The notes beneath the pieces are model-generated. The model did no database searches and was not told the origin of the DNA. It worked only from the letters and a program-made list of their open reading frames with translations. Positions 39,698 to 48,600 of a stretch of DNA of 64,000 nt are shown in pieces. Origin of the DNA: Chitinophaga agri (GTDB lineage Bacteria > Bacteroidota > Bacteroidia > Chitinophagales > Chitinophagaceae); the NCBI RefSeq assembly GCF_010093065.1, contig NZ_CP048113.1, positions 4,836,001 to 4,900,000 of the forward strand, given 5' to 3'. A program made the position numbers and the translations under genes. Position 1 is the stretch's first letter. Every line of letters starts with the position of its first letter.

Positions 39698-40273
39698 TCA
39701 TTCACAGGTTATCCACATTTGTCATGATTTTTGTACCAGGTATTGGTTGCACCTGTTGATTTTTAAATACGGCTACAGGCCATTATTTCAGGAAAAGGGT
39801 GATGCCAAAACCATGTGTTTGGTTATTCACATTTTGGAAGTGGCAAATTCTTCATCCACATAAAATTGTGAAAAAGATTCATGTAAAGCTAAAAAAGCAA
39901 ATTCAACCTGTGATAACTTTTTAGTTGTAGTTTATCCACATCGGCTGTTAAAAAACTGGCAAAAGTTGTTCAATATCTTCTTAAAAACTCTACTTCGGGT
40001 ACCTGAAAACTAATTTTGTTATTTCAAAAGAAACTGGTCCGGATGGAAAAAGTGGATTTCTCCGCCGAGTTTTACCTCACTATTAACATTTTCTTAATAC
40101 AGGGTCCATTAAAAAATTATTCACGGGAAACGATATCCACGGGTGTGGATTAAAATAGGGTTTTCCAGTGCTATGGCCAATCTCGACTGTTAATTTGCTG
40201 TGGATAGCCGTGTTAAAAGGAATAACAACTACATTTGTACACAGCGGTCAAAATTTGTTTTCACATATTCACA
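39698..40273. other. oriC: Putative replication origin: DnaA-box cluster
   Basis: Between divergent ppiD and nadA, two perfect DnaA boxes (TTATCCACA) lie at 39709-39717 and 39932-39940, plus strand. Sites with one mismatch or fitting TTWTNCACA lie at 39823-39831, 39852-39860, 39867-39875 (minus), 40144-40152 (minus) and 40199-40207 (minus). Weaker ones lie at 39698, 40117, 40133 and 40265. The region is AT-rich and an almost pure A/T stretch runs from about 40290 to 40325. A chance cluster of this density is very unlikely. mnmG (gidA), a common origin neighbour, and two parS-like sites lie within 7 kb. The origin role is inferred. Confidence 0.65.
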
Positions 40274-40325
40274 GCCCTAATAGTAGTGGGTTTTTCTTTT
40301 TTAAAAAATAACTAGATATATAATT

Positions 40326-41333
40326 ATGATGAGGGAGCTGGAAATTGCTAAAAGCGAACTTCAAAAAAAAGGGTACCTCGATTTGCCGGTTGATGTGCGT
40401 CTGGACCTTTTTGCAGAAATCGAAAGATTAAAGAAAGAAAAAAATGCGATCGTCCTGGCGCATTATTACCAGGAACCAGATATTCAGGATGTAGCCGACT
40501 ACATCGGAGATAGTTTGGGCTTAAGTCAGCAGGCTGCAAAAACCGATGCTGACATTATTGTTTTTGCCGGTGTGCATTTTATGGCTGAGACAGCAAAGAT
40601 TTTGAGTCCGCAGAAGAAGGTATTGCTTCCTGATCTCAAAGCGGGTTGTTCCCTAGCCGACAGCGCTCCTCCCGAGCTTTTCAGAAAGTTCAAGGAGAAG
40701 CACCCCGACCACCTCGTTATTTCCTACATAAACTGTTCTGCGGGTATCAAGGCCCTCAGCGATATCATTTGCACGTCCTCTAATGCCGAAAAGATCATTG
40801 AGAGCGTTCCAAAGGACCAGCCGATCATTTTTGCCCCCGACAGGAATTTAGGCGGTTATTTGGCCAAAAAAACGGGTAGGGAAATGTTACTATGGAACGG
40901 AGCATGCATGGTGCATGAGATATTTTCCCTTGAAAAAATAACAAAACTGAAGATCCGTCATCCGAAAGCCAAGGTGATAGCGCATCCAGAATGTGAAGCG
41001 GCTATTCTCGATATTGCCGATTACATCGGATCGACAACTGCGCTGTTGAATTTTTCGAAAAAGGACGACGCGAAGGAATACATTGTGGTGACCGAAACCG
41101 GAATTTTACACCAGATGCAAAAAGAAAATCCTTCGAAAACTTTCATTCCGGCTCCTCCCAATAATGCATGCGCCTGCAACGACTGTCCACACATGAAATT
41201 GAACACACTTGAAAAGTTGTATTTGTGTATGGAGTTCGAACAACCAGAGATTACTATGAACGAACAATTGCGGATCGCTGCTAAAAAACCGATTGAGCGT
41301 ATGTTAGAGATCAGTGCTCAGTATGGATTATAG
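40326..41333 (+). CDS. nadA: Quinolinate synthase
   Basis: A 335-residue NadA that condenses iminoaspartate with dihydroxyacetone phosphate to quinolinate in NAD synthesis. The oxygen-sensitive 4Fe-4S cluster is bound by C108 (KAGCSLAD), C194 (NGACMVHE) and a C-terminal Cys of the CNDCPHM motif (C284 or C287). The [21 protein letters not shown] block marks the first of three pseudo-symmetric domains. nadB and nadC are not next to it. Its leader overlaps the AT-rich end of the putative origin. A terminator follows. Confidence 0.96.
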   Translation: MMRELEIAKSELQKKGYLDLPVDVRLDLFAEIERLKKEKNAIVLAHYYQEPDIQDVADYIGDSLGLSQQAAKTDADIIVFAGVHFMAETAKILSPQKKVLLPDLKAGCSLADSAPPELFRKFKEKHPDHLVISYINCSAGIKALSDIICTSSNAEKIIESVPKDQPIIFAPDRNLGGYLAKKTGREMLLWNGACMVHEIFSLEKITKLKIRHPKAKVIAHPECEAAILDIADYIGSTTALLNFSKKDDAKEYIVVTETGILHQMQKENPSKTFIPAPPNNACACNDCPHMKLNTLEKLYLCMEFEQPEITMNEQLRIAAKKPIERMLEISAQYGL

Positions 41334-41385
41334 TTAAATGTTTGAAAAACAATAAATTATAACTTAGTTTCAGAATAATTTATCA

Positions 41386-41424
41386 TAAAAAGGCCTGGTT
41401 AGCGTGCTAATCGGGCCTTTTTTA
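41386..41424 (+). terminator. Terminator of nadA
   Basis: An A run and AGGCC pair with GGCCT and a T run, and an inner GGTTAGC pairs with GCTAATC through one G-U pair around a two-base tip. It begins 53 bp after the nadA stop codon. It stands at the left edge of the tandem array and shares the AAAGGCC sequence seen in the array units. Confidence 0.75.
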
Positions 41425-41539
41425 TGCCTATAAAGGCCTGATCAGTAGCTTAAACCGCTTCGTTTCGTAGGCTTATACAGGCTAATTTGTACTAATGCGT
41501 TGGTTTTTCTAACTGTCTGTAGATGAAATATTTTTAAAA

Positions 41540-42665
41540 ATCACGTGGGGGGGTACGGGGATTTTTCGTACAGGCAATTCTCAGGATGCTTATTTACGAA
41601 GGCCTTATAGCTGTAATAACTTCCCCTCATAAGATAATCATCCGGATAAGTGTATCCTGACGGCTTTATGTGAAGGCCTCATAGTTTTGTTGAAGTTTGA
41701 TATGCTGTAGGGGACTACGGGAATTTAGTTTTCAACATGATTATGGGGCTTTCGTTTTTGAAGGCCTTATGGATGCAACGAAATTCACATTGTGTGAATT
41801 GGGATTGTGTAATAAACTATAAGCCGTTTATTTTGAATGTTTTTTAGGTGAACTACGTGTGGATATCGTGTGGGTACCTACGAGAATGTTTAATTTATTG
41901 AACGGAAATCGCCTTCCTTTTTGAACACGTTATAGAGGCGATGGTGTTTTAAATGTGGATAATATATGGGGCTATTTAAACCTCAGCCTGTTCATGAAAG
42001 CGTTATGCTTGAAATGAATTTTTTTACCTGTGGACACCCACAGGTCTTTTTATTTAATAACGATTATGCGCGTTTAAATTTTAAAGGCCTTTTAGTTGTG
42101 ATGGGATTTGGTTGCCTGGGATATTCTGAAGATCACTTTATTCTCAGCGCTTTCACGAAGCGCTTGTGTGTGAGGTAATAATTTATTCCTGTGTATACCT
42201 ACAGGTTTTTTTGTCTGATCGAAAATGACAGGCCTTTATTTTTTAATGGCCTGTAAATAAGGTGAAAGTCAGCCGTCTGGAGAATAGTTAGATGTATCAA
42301 ATTCTCAGGCTTTCATGAAGGACTTGTGAATTGATTGATGATATGTAGCTGTGGGATACCACAGCTATTCTTTCTCGATCAAAAATGTGAGGCTTTCGTC
42401 GGTAAGAGCTTTCTAATTGCGATAAAAATATCAGGACGGAGCGGTGTATAGATGGATTAATTCTCGACACCTTCGCTAACCGCTATGTTTGGGATAATGC
42501 AAAAATGCTGTAGGTAGGTACGAGTGAAGGTAATTGGAGTCAACTACATGTTACTTATTTCTGGAGCTTTGCAATAGCGAAAGAATTTTGAAGGGGTACT
42601 AATAAATGCGATATGTTTCTGGCCGTTTGTTAAGCAAGAGCCGATTATACATGTGATATCCACAT
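41540..42665. repeat. Tandem array of about seven diverged ~161-bp units with hairpins
   Basis: Each unit has three elements. Box A is a small hairpin at 41543, 41704, 41866, 42026, 42187, 42347 and 42508 (steps of 160-162). Element a has a consensus close to GGCTTTCnTTTTTGAAGGCC, with anchors at about 41598, 41760, 41922, 42083, 42244 and 42404. Element b is related to a, with anchors at about 41672, 41834, 41995, 42157, 42317 and 42476. Anchor steps alternate between 73-74 and 87-88 bp. Box A of two units forms perfect 8-bp stems that differ by a compensated C-G to G-C exchange (42027-42046, 42348-42367). No coding capacity is apparent. A perfect DnaA box (minus, 41954-41962) lies inside the array. 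Confidence 0.75.
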
Positions 42666-43722
42666 TTTTGAAGAATTTTTTTCATTTTTTCTAATTTCTT
42701 TTGTCGACGCGCCGTTCTCCCCAGAAAATGTGAATATGTGAGTTACTTCAGGTTATTTTCCCCCGATGTTGCTTTGTTATGCGGAGTAGACGGAGTTTTT
42801 CATTGAATTTCATGCCTTTTTACAATGACATTGTGGAAAAGTTTTAGGAACCTAGACTATAAATAGGTTAAATGAAGAAATATATTTATTGCACCTTTGA
42901 AATGTGAATAACAGGGGAGGATATCGCGAGGTTTTTGTTATTTATCTTTTTATTTCTGTTTTCTGGCGCTCTTATGTGGATTTGCGACCTGATTTTTTTT
43001 CTTTCTGATAGGAGATATTAACAACTAATTGATTTAAGAGGAGCTCATGTGAATTTATAATCTTTATTATGCCAGTTCATTGTCCATCCTGCTTTTTTAG
43101 CATTTTCAGGGGTAATATGCCCTTTTTCTTATTTTTTTTGCCAATTTAGCTTTAGAGCATATGATAACTAGACAGTTATCCACAAATCAGCACTTAATCC
43201 AGGACTTCTCCATATTTTTACAGACTTTCTCATTGTAGTCTAATGTTCTTTCCAATATGGTTGGAAAACTTCAATTTATTCACAATAACATGGCTAGCTT
43301 GCATACCAAGCAGCTATTCAATAGTGTTTCGGCATGCAGACATTTGGGTGAGTAGTGACAATGTCAATGGTGGCAGGGAAAAGTATACACTTCGACCCCG
43401 TTTAGTTCTGCTCCAATGAAAGCAGAGATGGAATGTTATCAATCTATATGATGTTTTTTAAGGCAGGCTCTCCTTCTCTGCGTTGTTGAACTGTAAACAT
43501 ATAGTAGATAGCTAGGTAATGATAACTATTGCTAAAGGCAGGTGTTTTTAGAAACTACAGTGGATTGGCTGCCTTATATAGTCAGGTCATGTTTATTTCA
43601 GCAAAGACGTTCTTCCTTTTCTTGCGATATTGGGCGAGGGGAGTATCGTGTTGAAGTAGATTCAGATAATGGAGGGGGAATAGAAAGGATATTGTAGCAA
43701 AATAATATTAGCGGTTAAACAC
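42666..43722. other. Gene-free region after the array, with DnaA boxes
   Basis: About 1.06 kb with no supported gene and many T runs on the plus strand. It holds a perfect DnaA box TTATCCACA at 43176-43184 and TTATTCACA at 43276-43284. A one-mismatch box, ATATCCACA at 42656-42664, lies at its left border inside the last array hairpin. I see no tRNA, terminator or further 161-bp unit. Confidence 0.55.
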
Positions 43723-43768
43723 GAATGACCTGGTATTGTTTCCTATTAAAACGAAGACCAGGTCATTC
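43723..43768 (-). terminator. Terminator of feoA
   Basis: Perfect 12-base arms at 43723-43734 and 43757-43768 with a 22-base loop that contains an inner GTTT/AAAC pair. It lies 12 bp after the feoA stop codon reading on the minus strand. The following T run is weak. Confidence 0.65.
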
Positions 43769-43779
43769 ACATTCTTTAA

Positions 43780-44019
43780 TCAGACCAATTCTTCTACCCA
43801 TATATAGTCTGCTTCTGTTTTTCGGAGGGATAGATTATATCCAGCTACCATAATTGAGATAGGATCTCCAAGAGGGGCGATCTTCTCCACTTTCACTGTC
43901 TCACCAGGTACACAACCCATTTCCATTAACTTAAGGTGCAAATCATCTTTTTCGAAAGATGTGATCACGGCACTTTTTCCAATAGCAAGTGAAGACAACT
44001 TAATCACTCCTTTTTTCAT
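43780..44019 (-). CDS. feoA: FeoA-domain protein
   Basis: A 79-residue SH3-like FeoA protein with the typical LSSLAIGKSAVITSFE start, MEMGCVPGETVKV and DPISIMVAGYNLSLRK segments. FeoA is a small cytoplasmic partner of the FeoB ferrous iron transporter. No feoB follows; the next 2.4 kb downstream is gene-free. It therefore either serves a distant feoB or has another role. It is a single-gene unit with its own terminator. Confidence 0.9.
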   Translation of the reverse strand: MKKGVIKLSSLAIGKSAVITSFEKDDLHLKLMEMGCVPGETVKVEKIAPLGDPISIMVAGYNLSLRKTEADYIWVEELV

Positions 44020-44210
44020 CCGTTGTATTTTAATCTTTAATGCCTGAAGAAATTCTCAATCTTAGTCGGGTGATAAATTGCACCTTTATACTAAGTAATG
44101 GAGCAAAGGTACTGGCTGCCTCCCAATCGAACAAAGACAGTCTAGCTGTAATCCGAAATTTCACCATATTTTTACATTCTCAATCACTTACATAAACATA
44201 GTTTCGAGGT

Positions 44211-44645
44211 ATGGCGATCAATTTTACTGCTAATGAGGTAAAGGTTAATCTGAAGAACAGAACAAAGCTCAAAGCTTTTATAAAGGAGTTATTTACCAGA
44301 GAAGGACAGGGGCTTAAAAATCTTCAGTATGTTTTTTGTAGTGATGAGTATCTACTCGAAATCAACCAGGAATTTCTGCAGCATGATACCTTAACTGACA
44401 TTGTTACTTTTGAATTAGGAGAGGATCCGAATATCACTGAAGGAGAAATCTATATCAGTATTGATAGAGTTAGGGACAACGCGGAAAAGTTTAAGGTAAC
44501 TGAAGAGCAAGAATTGCATCGCGTAATTTTCCATGGCGCCCTACATCTCTGTGGTTACAAAGACAAGACAAAAGAGCAATCTGCCAACATGAGGGCGAAG
44601 GAAAATGAAGCAATTGAAATGTATTTTGGCATAAAAATATCATAA
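44211..44645 (+). CDS. ybeY: Endoribonuclease YbeY
   Basis: A 144-residue metal-dependent RNase needed for 16S rRNA 3' end maturation and ribosome quality control. The signature is HGALHLCGYKD: H108 and H112 are the first two zinc ligands, and D118 stands where E. coli YbeY has its third His. As I recall, this exchange is common in Bacteroidota. TAGTTTCG at 44199-44206 resembles a -7 box but would leave almost no leader. The stop codon overlaps a parS-type palindrome. Confidence 0.94.
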   Translation: MAINFTANEVKVNLKNRTKLKAFIKELFTREGQGLKNLQYVFCSDEYLLEINQEFLQHDTLTDIVTFELGEDPNITEGEIYISIDRVRDNAEKFKVTEEQELHRVIFHGALHLCGYKDKTKEQSANMRAKENEAIEMYFGIKIS

Positions 44646-44663
44646 TGTTCCACGTGGAACATT
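44644..44663. promoter_or_regulatory. parS: parS-type ParB binding site 1
   Basis: A perfect 20-bp palindrome, AATGTTCCACGTGGAACATT. Its 16-bp core (44646-44661) equals the chromosomal parS sequence TGTTCCACGTGGAACA described for Pseudomonas and is close to the general bacterial consensus. It overlaps the last two bases of ybeY and precedes its terminator. No parA or parB gene lies in this window. Confidence 0.8.
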
Positions 44664-44664
44664 T

Positions 44665-44696
44665 GTAAAAACCGGATCGCCTGATCCGGTTTTTAC
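44665..44696 (+). terminator. Terminator of ybeY
   Basis: Perfect 14-base arms at 44665-44678 and 44683-44696 with a GCCT loop and a T run in the right arm. It starts 19 bp after the stop codon and directly behind the parS-type site. Confidence 0.85.
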
Positions 44697-46603
44697 GTTT
44701 ATGGGACTTGAAGTTGATAACCTAGTCCGATCAAAAAAACCTTTGCACCTATCAATAAATTTTTCAATTCCAGTGAGTCAATATTTAAAGAGAGCTGGCA
44801 GCTTGCTTGCAGTCCGCTGGTTAAGTATATTGTCGAACTTTGTTTTTATGGATAAATGAAGCAAGTTTTATTGTGATTCAGTAGACGAGGTTCAAGGAAG
44901 AATTATTTCTAATTTGTCTAATTAGAACTGTTTGTTGTAGGAATAGCGTTTTATAATACTGCATCTTTAGTAATAGGGTGAACTTTTTTTAGACTGGTAT
45001 GACTATATTCCCTTTCTTAAGCCCTTATGTTGAACCTGGTCTGTGTAGGAGAGATATTAACCTCTGCCGGGGGCAGTAATCTGGATAGGGTGAACGCCCT
45101 TTATAACAGACTAAACTTGCAGTAATGATCGTTTTTTTATCATGGGTCGAGTGTTTAGATCATTGATTCTTTTCGATTGATAATTTATCCCACACATGCA
45201 TTTATCCTGAACAATACTGTTCCTTTTTTTTGTCTTTAAACTTGAATAAAGGTTGGCAATGTTAGCGACTAATAATAGTTAGAAGTTCTGATCTATCTCC
45301 TGGTGTATTATTTTGGATAGCTATTTCTTTTGTAATTGATCGAAGTTTAACTGTCCAGTACCCCTATAGTATCTGAAAATTATAAATGCTTATACCTGCA
45401 TAATAAATATTTCCGTCGGCCCCTTACAATGTTATTTAGCTATGCACTTACCAGAAGGTATAGCATTATAGGGACAAGATTGTCGAAGAAGGTGAACTTC
45501 TTTTCAACGATTGACATCGAAAAGAAGACATATGTCTTCTAATATTTACGTATTGCTCTCAACTGGTGTCATCCGGATCCTGTGCTGATAATTGCTATCT
45601 TACGCTCATTTTCTGTTTTTAAACGGGGGATAGACATAGGATAATAAATATCATAGCAAAACTAGGCAAAGATCCGCCATTAACCCGTTGTAGGCACCTC
45701 GCCATATTATTTGCCCAGGTGTCATGGGAACTGACGCTTTGCCTGACTGCTTGAGGAACTATCTTAACTCTCCAATTTAGATTTGGAAACTTGCTATTAT
45801 AAGAGTGCGTTAATAATGTGAGATCCTGAAATGTTGATTCAATTTGAGATAATCGAAGAGAATGTAAGAAGTAAGTTTCCCCTGTCATATACCTCCATCC
45901 AATAGCTAAATCTTTTAAACTTGTCTCGTCAAGTCAGATTCAGGAACGTAGCCTGATTAGTTTTTCTGGCATTTAATCTAGTACGAACTATATCCTCTTC
46001 TAATTATTCCGTCGTCGGTCTTGCCAAACATTTTATCAGCGTTTTGATGCGGCTCTGGCGCTTTTGCGTTACATAGCACCCAATGCCTTGAGAGAAGAAG
46101 ATAGTCCCAACTCGATTGTGATCGACCGGGCTCAATACATCTCCTTCAGGAACGGATACGACCCGAATATCCTTATGAGGTACTTTTCGAAGTCTGGGTA
46201 TACAAGCGACGAACAAGCGACGAACTAGCGACGGCCAAGCGGTATGCAAATGACGGTATAGCAAAAGCGGCTGAAGGCGAACAGCCAGGGTGATACTTCT
46301 CAGCGCATATCTGAAACGCTGCCTATTAAATGATGTGAACCGATCCTTCCACGACATAATAACATAGACTTACATTTCGATATAGGAGGTTACTCCAATA
46401 TTGTTTCAAGGAAAAATCACTTTTTTATCGACAATAACATTTGAGAGCCGAAATATTTACGCCCATAAAATCAGACTATCGAACCCAAATATATCAGGTT
46501 ATAAACAGGTTTTTTTTAGATAAAGAGTCAGGCAAAATTCCTTAAACTTGTTAGGCTCGTATTTTTAAATATACCTTAGCCCCCTTTAGTAAGGAAAAAG
46601 TCA
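44697..46603. other. 1.9-kb gene-free region between two parS-type sites
   Basis: No convincing gene is seen. Two minus-strand frames (45619-45888, 89 codons; 46004-46357, 117 codons) lack recognisable domains, signal peptides and coding-like composition. The second runs through the 11-bp minisatellite. An 18-bp perfect palindrome (AGAAGACATATGTCTTCT) lies at 45523-45540. I cannot exclude an unrecognised small RNA. Confidence 0.5.
46198..46249. repeat. Second copy of the 11-bp minisatellite
   Basis: Units of 11 bp at 46206-46216 (GCGACGAACAA), 46217-46227 (GCGACGAACTA), 46228-46238 (GCGACGGCCAA) and 46239-46249 (GCGGTATGCAA). The order, exact units followed by a GCG-TAT-CAA variant, matches the copy at 16649-16690, so the two loci are homologous. 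Flanking sequence is not obviously shared beyond this. Confidence 0.75.
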
Positions 46604-46621
46604 ATGTTCCACGTGGAACAT
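46604..46621. promoter_or_regulatory. parS: parS-type ParB binding site 2
   Basis: A perfect 18-bp palindrome with the same 16-bp core as site 1 (46605-46620), 1.96 kb from it. It lies 50 bp before the mnmG start codon and covers the expected -33 area of the mnmG promoter. A ParB complex here could therefore influence mnmG transcription. Confidence 0.8.
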
Positions 46622-46641
46622 CATATATCCTCCCTTCTATG

Positions 46642-46649
46642 TACTTTTG
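46642..46649 (+). promoter_or_regulatory. TAnnTTTG box of mnmG
   Basis: TACTTTTG matches the -7 consensus exactly and lies 21 bp before the ATG at 46671. The -33 region falls at the right end of parS-type site 2, and no separate TTTG box is seen there. Confidence 0.5.
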
Positions 46650-46670
46650 CAGTTCTATTTAAACAAAATT

Positions 46671-48539
46671 ATGTTTCCATCATACGATGTAATTGTGGTA
46701 GGCGCCGGACATGCCGGTTGCGAAGCGGCGGCAGCTGCTGCAAACATGGGATCAAAAGTACTGTTGATCACCATGAACATGCAAACCATCGCTCAGATGA
46801 GTTGTAACCCGGCAATGGGAGGTATCGCTAAAGGACAGATAGTTAGAGAGATTGATGCATTAGGAGGATACTCAGGAATTGTGACGGATCAATCTATGAT
46901 ACAGTTCCGGATGCTGAACCGTTCCAAAGGACCGGCGATGTGGAGTCCCAGAACCCAGAATGACAGAATGTTGTTCGCGGCGAAGTGGAGAGAAGCATTG
47001 GAACAGACACCTAACGTTGACTTCTACCAGGACATGGTGAAAGGACTACTGGTGAAAGATGGCAGATGTTATGGCGTAGTCACTGGAATGGGACACGAAA
47101 TAAAAGCTAAATCAGTTGTACTGACAAATGGTACATTCCTAAATGGAGTGATGCATATTGGCGACAAACAATTTGGTGGAGGACGCGTTGCTGAAAAAGC
47201 AGCCACAGGCATCACAGAACAATTAGTGACGCTTGGCTTCGAAAGCGACAGATTAAAAACAGGTACCCCGCCAAGAATTGATGCCAGAAGTCTAGATTAT
47301 TCCAAAATGGAGGAACAACCGGGTGACGATGTAATCACCGGTTTTTCTTACCTGGATGTTGAAAAGATTAAACCTGAGCAACAAAGAAGTTGCCACGTCA
47401 CTTATACAAGTGACAAAGTACATGAAATGCTGAAGACAGGTTTCGACAGGTCTCCTATGTTTCAGGGCAGGATTCAGGGGGTCGGACCACGGTATTGTCC
47501 AAGTATCGAAGATAAGATCAACCGTTTCGCCGAAAGGGACAGACACCAGTTATTTGTAGAACCTGAAGGTTGGAACACGGTTGAAATTTATGTGAATGGA
47601 TTCTCCACATCCTTGCCGGAAGATGTACAGTATAAAGCACTGCAGTTGGTACCTGGGTTTGAGAATGTGAAAATGTTCCGTCCGGGATATGCTATTGAAT
47701 ATGATTATTTTCCACCAACCCAATTACAATTTTCTCTGGAAACTAAACAGATCCAGCACCTGTTTTTCGCCGGGCAAATAAATGGTACTACTGGATATGA
47801 GGAGGCCGCATGTCAGGGTCTGATGGCAGGCATCAATGCACACCTGAAAGCAAACGGTCAGGCGCCATTTGTATTGAAAAGGAGTGAAGCCTATATCGGC
47901 GTACTGATAGATGATCTTATTAATAAAGGTACCGATGAGCCATATAGAATGTTCACATCAAGAGCTGAATTCAGAACATTGCTGAGACAGGATAACGCCG
48001 ACCTGCGGCTTACAGAGACTAGTTTCCAAATGGGACTCGCCCGACAAAACAGGCTCGACAAAGTGATTATTAAGAAAGAAGGTGTAGAAAAGATCAAAGC
48101 GATTCTGAAAGAACTGCCAATTGATCCGGAAGATATTAACCACCTGCTGGCTGAGAAAAATACCTCGGCATTACCACAGCGTATGCGCGCTTACCAGATC
48201 CTCCTGCGTCCTTCTATGGATATCTTCTCCATGAAACGCAACGTAACAAAAATCGGGAAAGCACTGGCTGAGTTTTCAGACGAAGTACTGGAACAAGCAG
48301 AGATCCAGATCAAGTATGAGGTATATATTGAAAAGGAAAATGACCTGGTGAAGAGAATGAGTCAGATGGAAGACCTGCTGATACCTGATGGTTTTGATTA
48401 TACCAAACTGGTATCACTGAGTGCAGAAGCCAGACAAAAATTTAACAAGATCCGCCCACGTACCCTTGGTCAGGCAAGCAGGATCAGTGGTGTAAATCCA
48501 AGCGATGTACAGATACTGATGGTATACATGGGGAGATAA
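46671..48539 (+). CDS. mnmG: tRNA uridine-5-carboxymethylaminomethyl modification enzyme MnmG (GidA)
   Basis: A 622-residue FAD enzyme starting at the ATG at 46671; the longer frame starts with TTG inside the promoter box. With MnmE it modifies the wobble uridine of several tRNAs. The FAD motif VVGAGHAGCEAAAAAANMG is near the N-terminus, followed by the GidA signatures CNPAMGGIAKGQ and GPRYCPSIEDKI. mnmG is often next to the replication origin, which agrees with the DnaA boxes and parS-type sites upstream. Confidence 0.96.
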   Translation: MFPSYDVIVVGAGHAGCEAAAAAANMGSKVLLITMNMQTIAQMSCNPAMGGIAKGQIVREIDALGGYSGIVTDQSMIQFRMLNRSKGPAMWSPRTQNDRMLFAAKWREALEQTPNVDFYQDMVKGLLVKDGRCYGVVTGMGHEIKAKSVVLTNGTFLNGVMHIGDKQFGGGRVAEKAATGITEQLVTLGFESDRLKTGTPPRIDARSLDYSKMEEQPGDDVITGFSYLDVEKIKPEQQRSCHVTYTSDKVHEMLKTGFDRSPMFQGRIQGVGPRYCPSIEDKINRFAERDRHQLFVEPEGWNTVEIYVNGFSTSLPEDVQYKALQLVPGFENVKMFRPGYAIEYDYFPPTQLQFSLETKQIQHLFFAGQINGTTGYEEAACQGLMAGINAHLKANGQAPFVLKRSEAYIGVLIDDLINKGTDEPYRMFTSRAEFRTLLRQDNADLRLTETSFQMGLARQNRLDKVIIKKEGVEKIKAILKELPIDPEDINHLLAEKNTSALPQRMRAYQILLRPSMDIFSMKRNVTKIGKALAEFSDEVLEQAEIQIKYEVYIEKENDLVKRMSQMEDLLIPDGFDYTKLVSLSAEARQKFNKIRPRTLGQASRISGVNPSDVQILMVYMGR

Positions 48540-48564
48540 CAGCAATAATACTCAAAGAGAAAAT

Positions 48565-48597
48565 AAAAATACATGCTTGTTATGAGCATGTATTTTT
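48565..48597 (+). terminator. Terminator of mnmG
   Basis: Thirteen-base perfect arms at 48565-48577 and 48585-48597 around a seven-base loop, ending in a run of eight T. It begins 26 bp after the stop codon. Confidence 0.85.
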
Positions 48598-48600
48598 TTT

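Noticed and set aside
41966..42178. 70-codon plus-strand frame
   Set aside because: It lies inside the 161-bp tandem array, is not kept in other units and has no protein features.
41540..42665. CRISPR array
   Set aside because: Units are about 161 bp, strongly diverged, without identical short repeats and unique spacers, and no cas gene is near.
45523..45540. 18-bp palindrome as a third parS site
   Set aside because: Its sequence is unrelated to the parS core; it is only a short palindrome.
45619..45888. 89-codon minus-strand frame
   Set aside because: No domain, signal, promoter or terminator; composition like the surrounding noncoding DNA.
46004..46357. 117-codon minus-strand frame
   Set aside because: It runs through the 11-bp minisatellite, which would shift the frame with each unit, and has no recognisable domain or signal peptide.
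39563..46670. tRNA, rRNA, tmRNA or RNase P RNA in the large noncoding regions
   Set aside because: I found no T-arm GGTTCRANTCC pattern, no CCA ends and no conserved core of these RNAs by eye.
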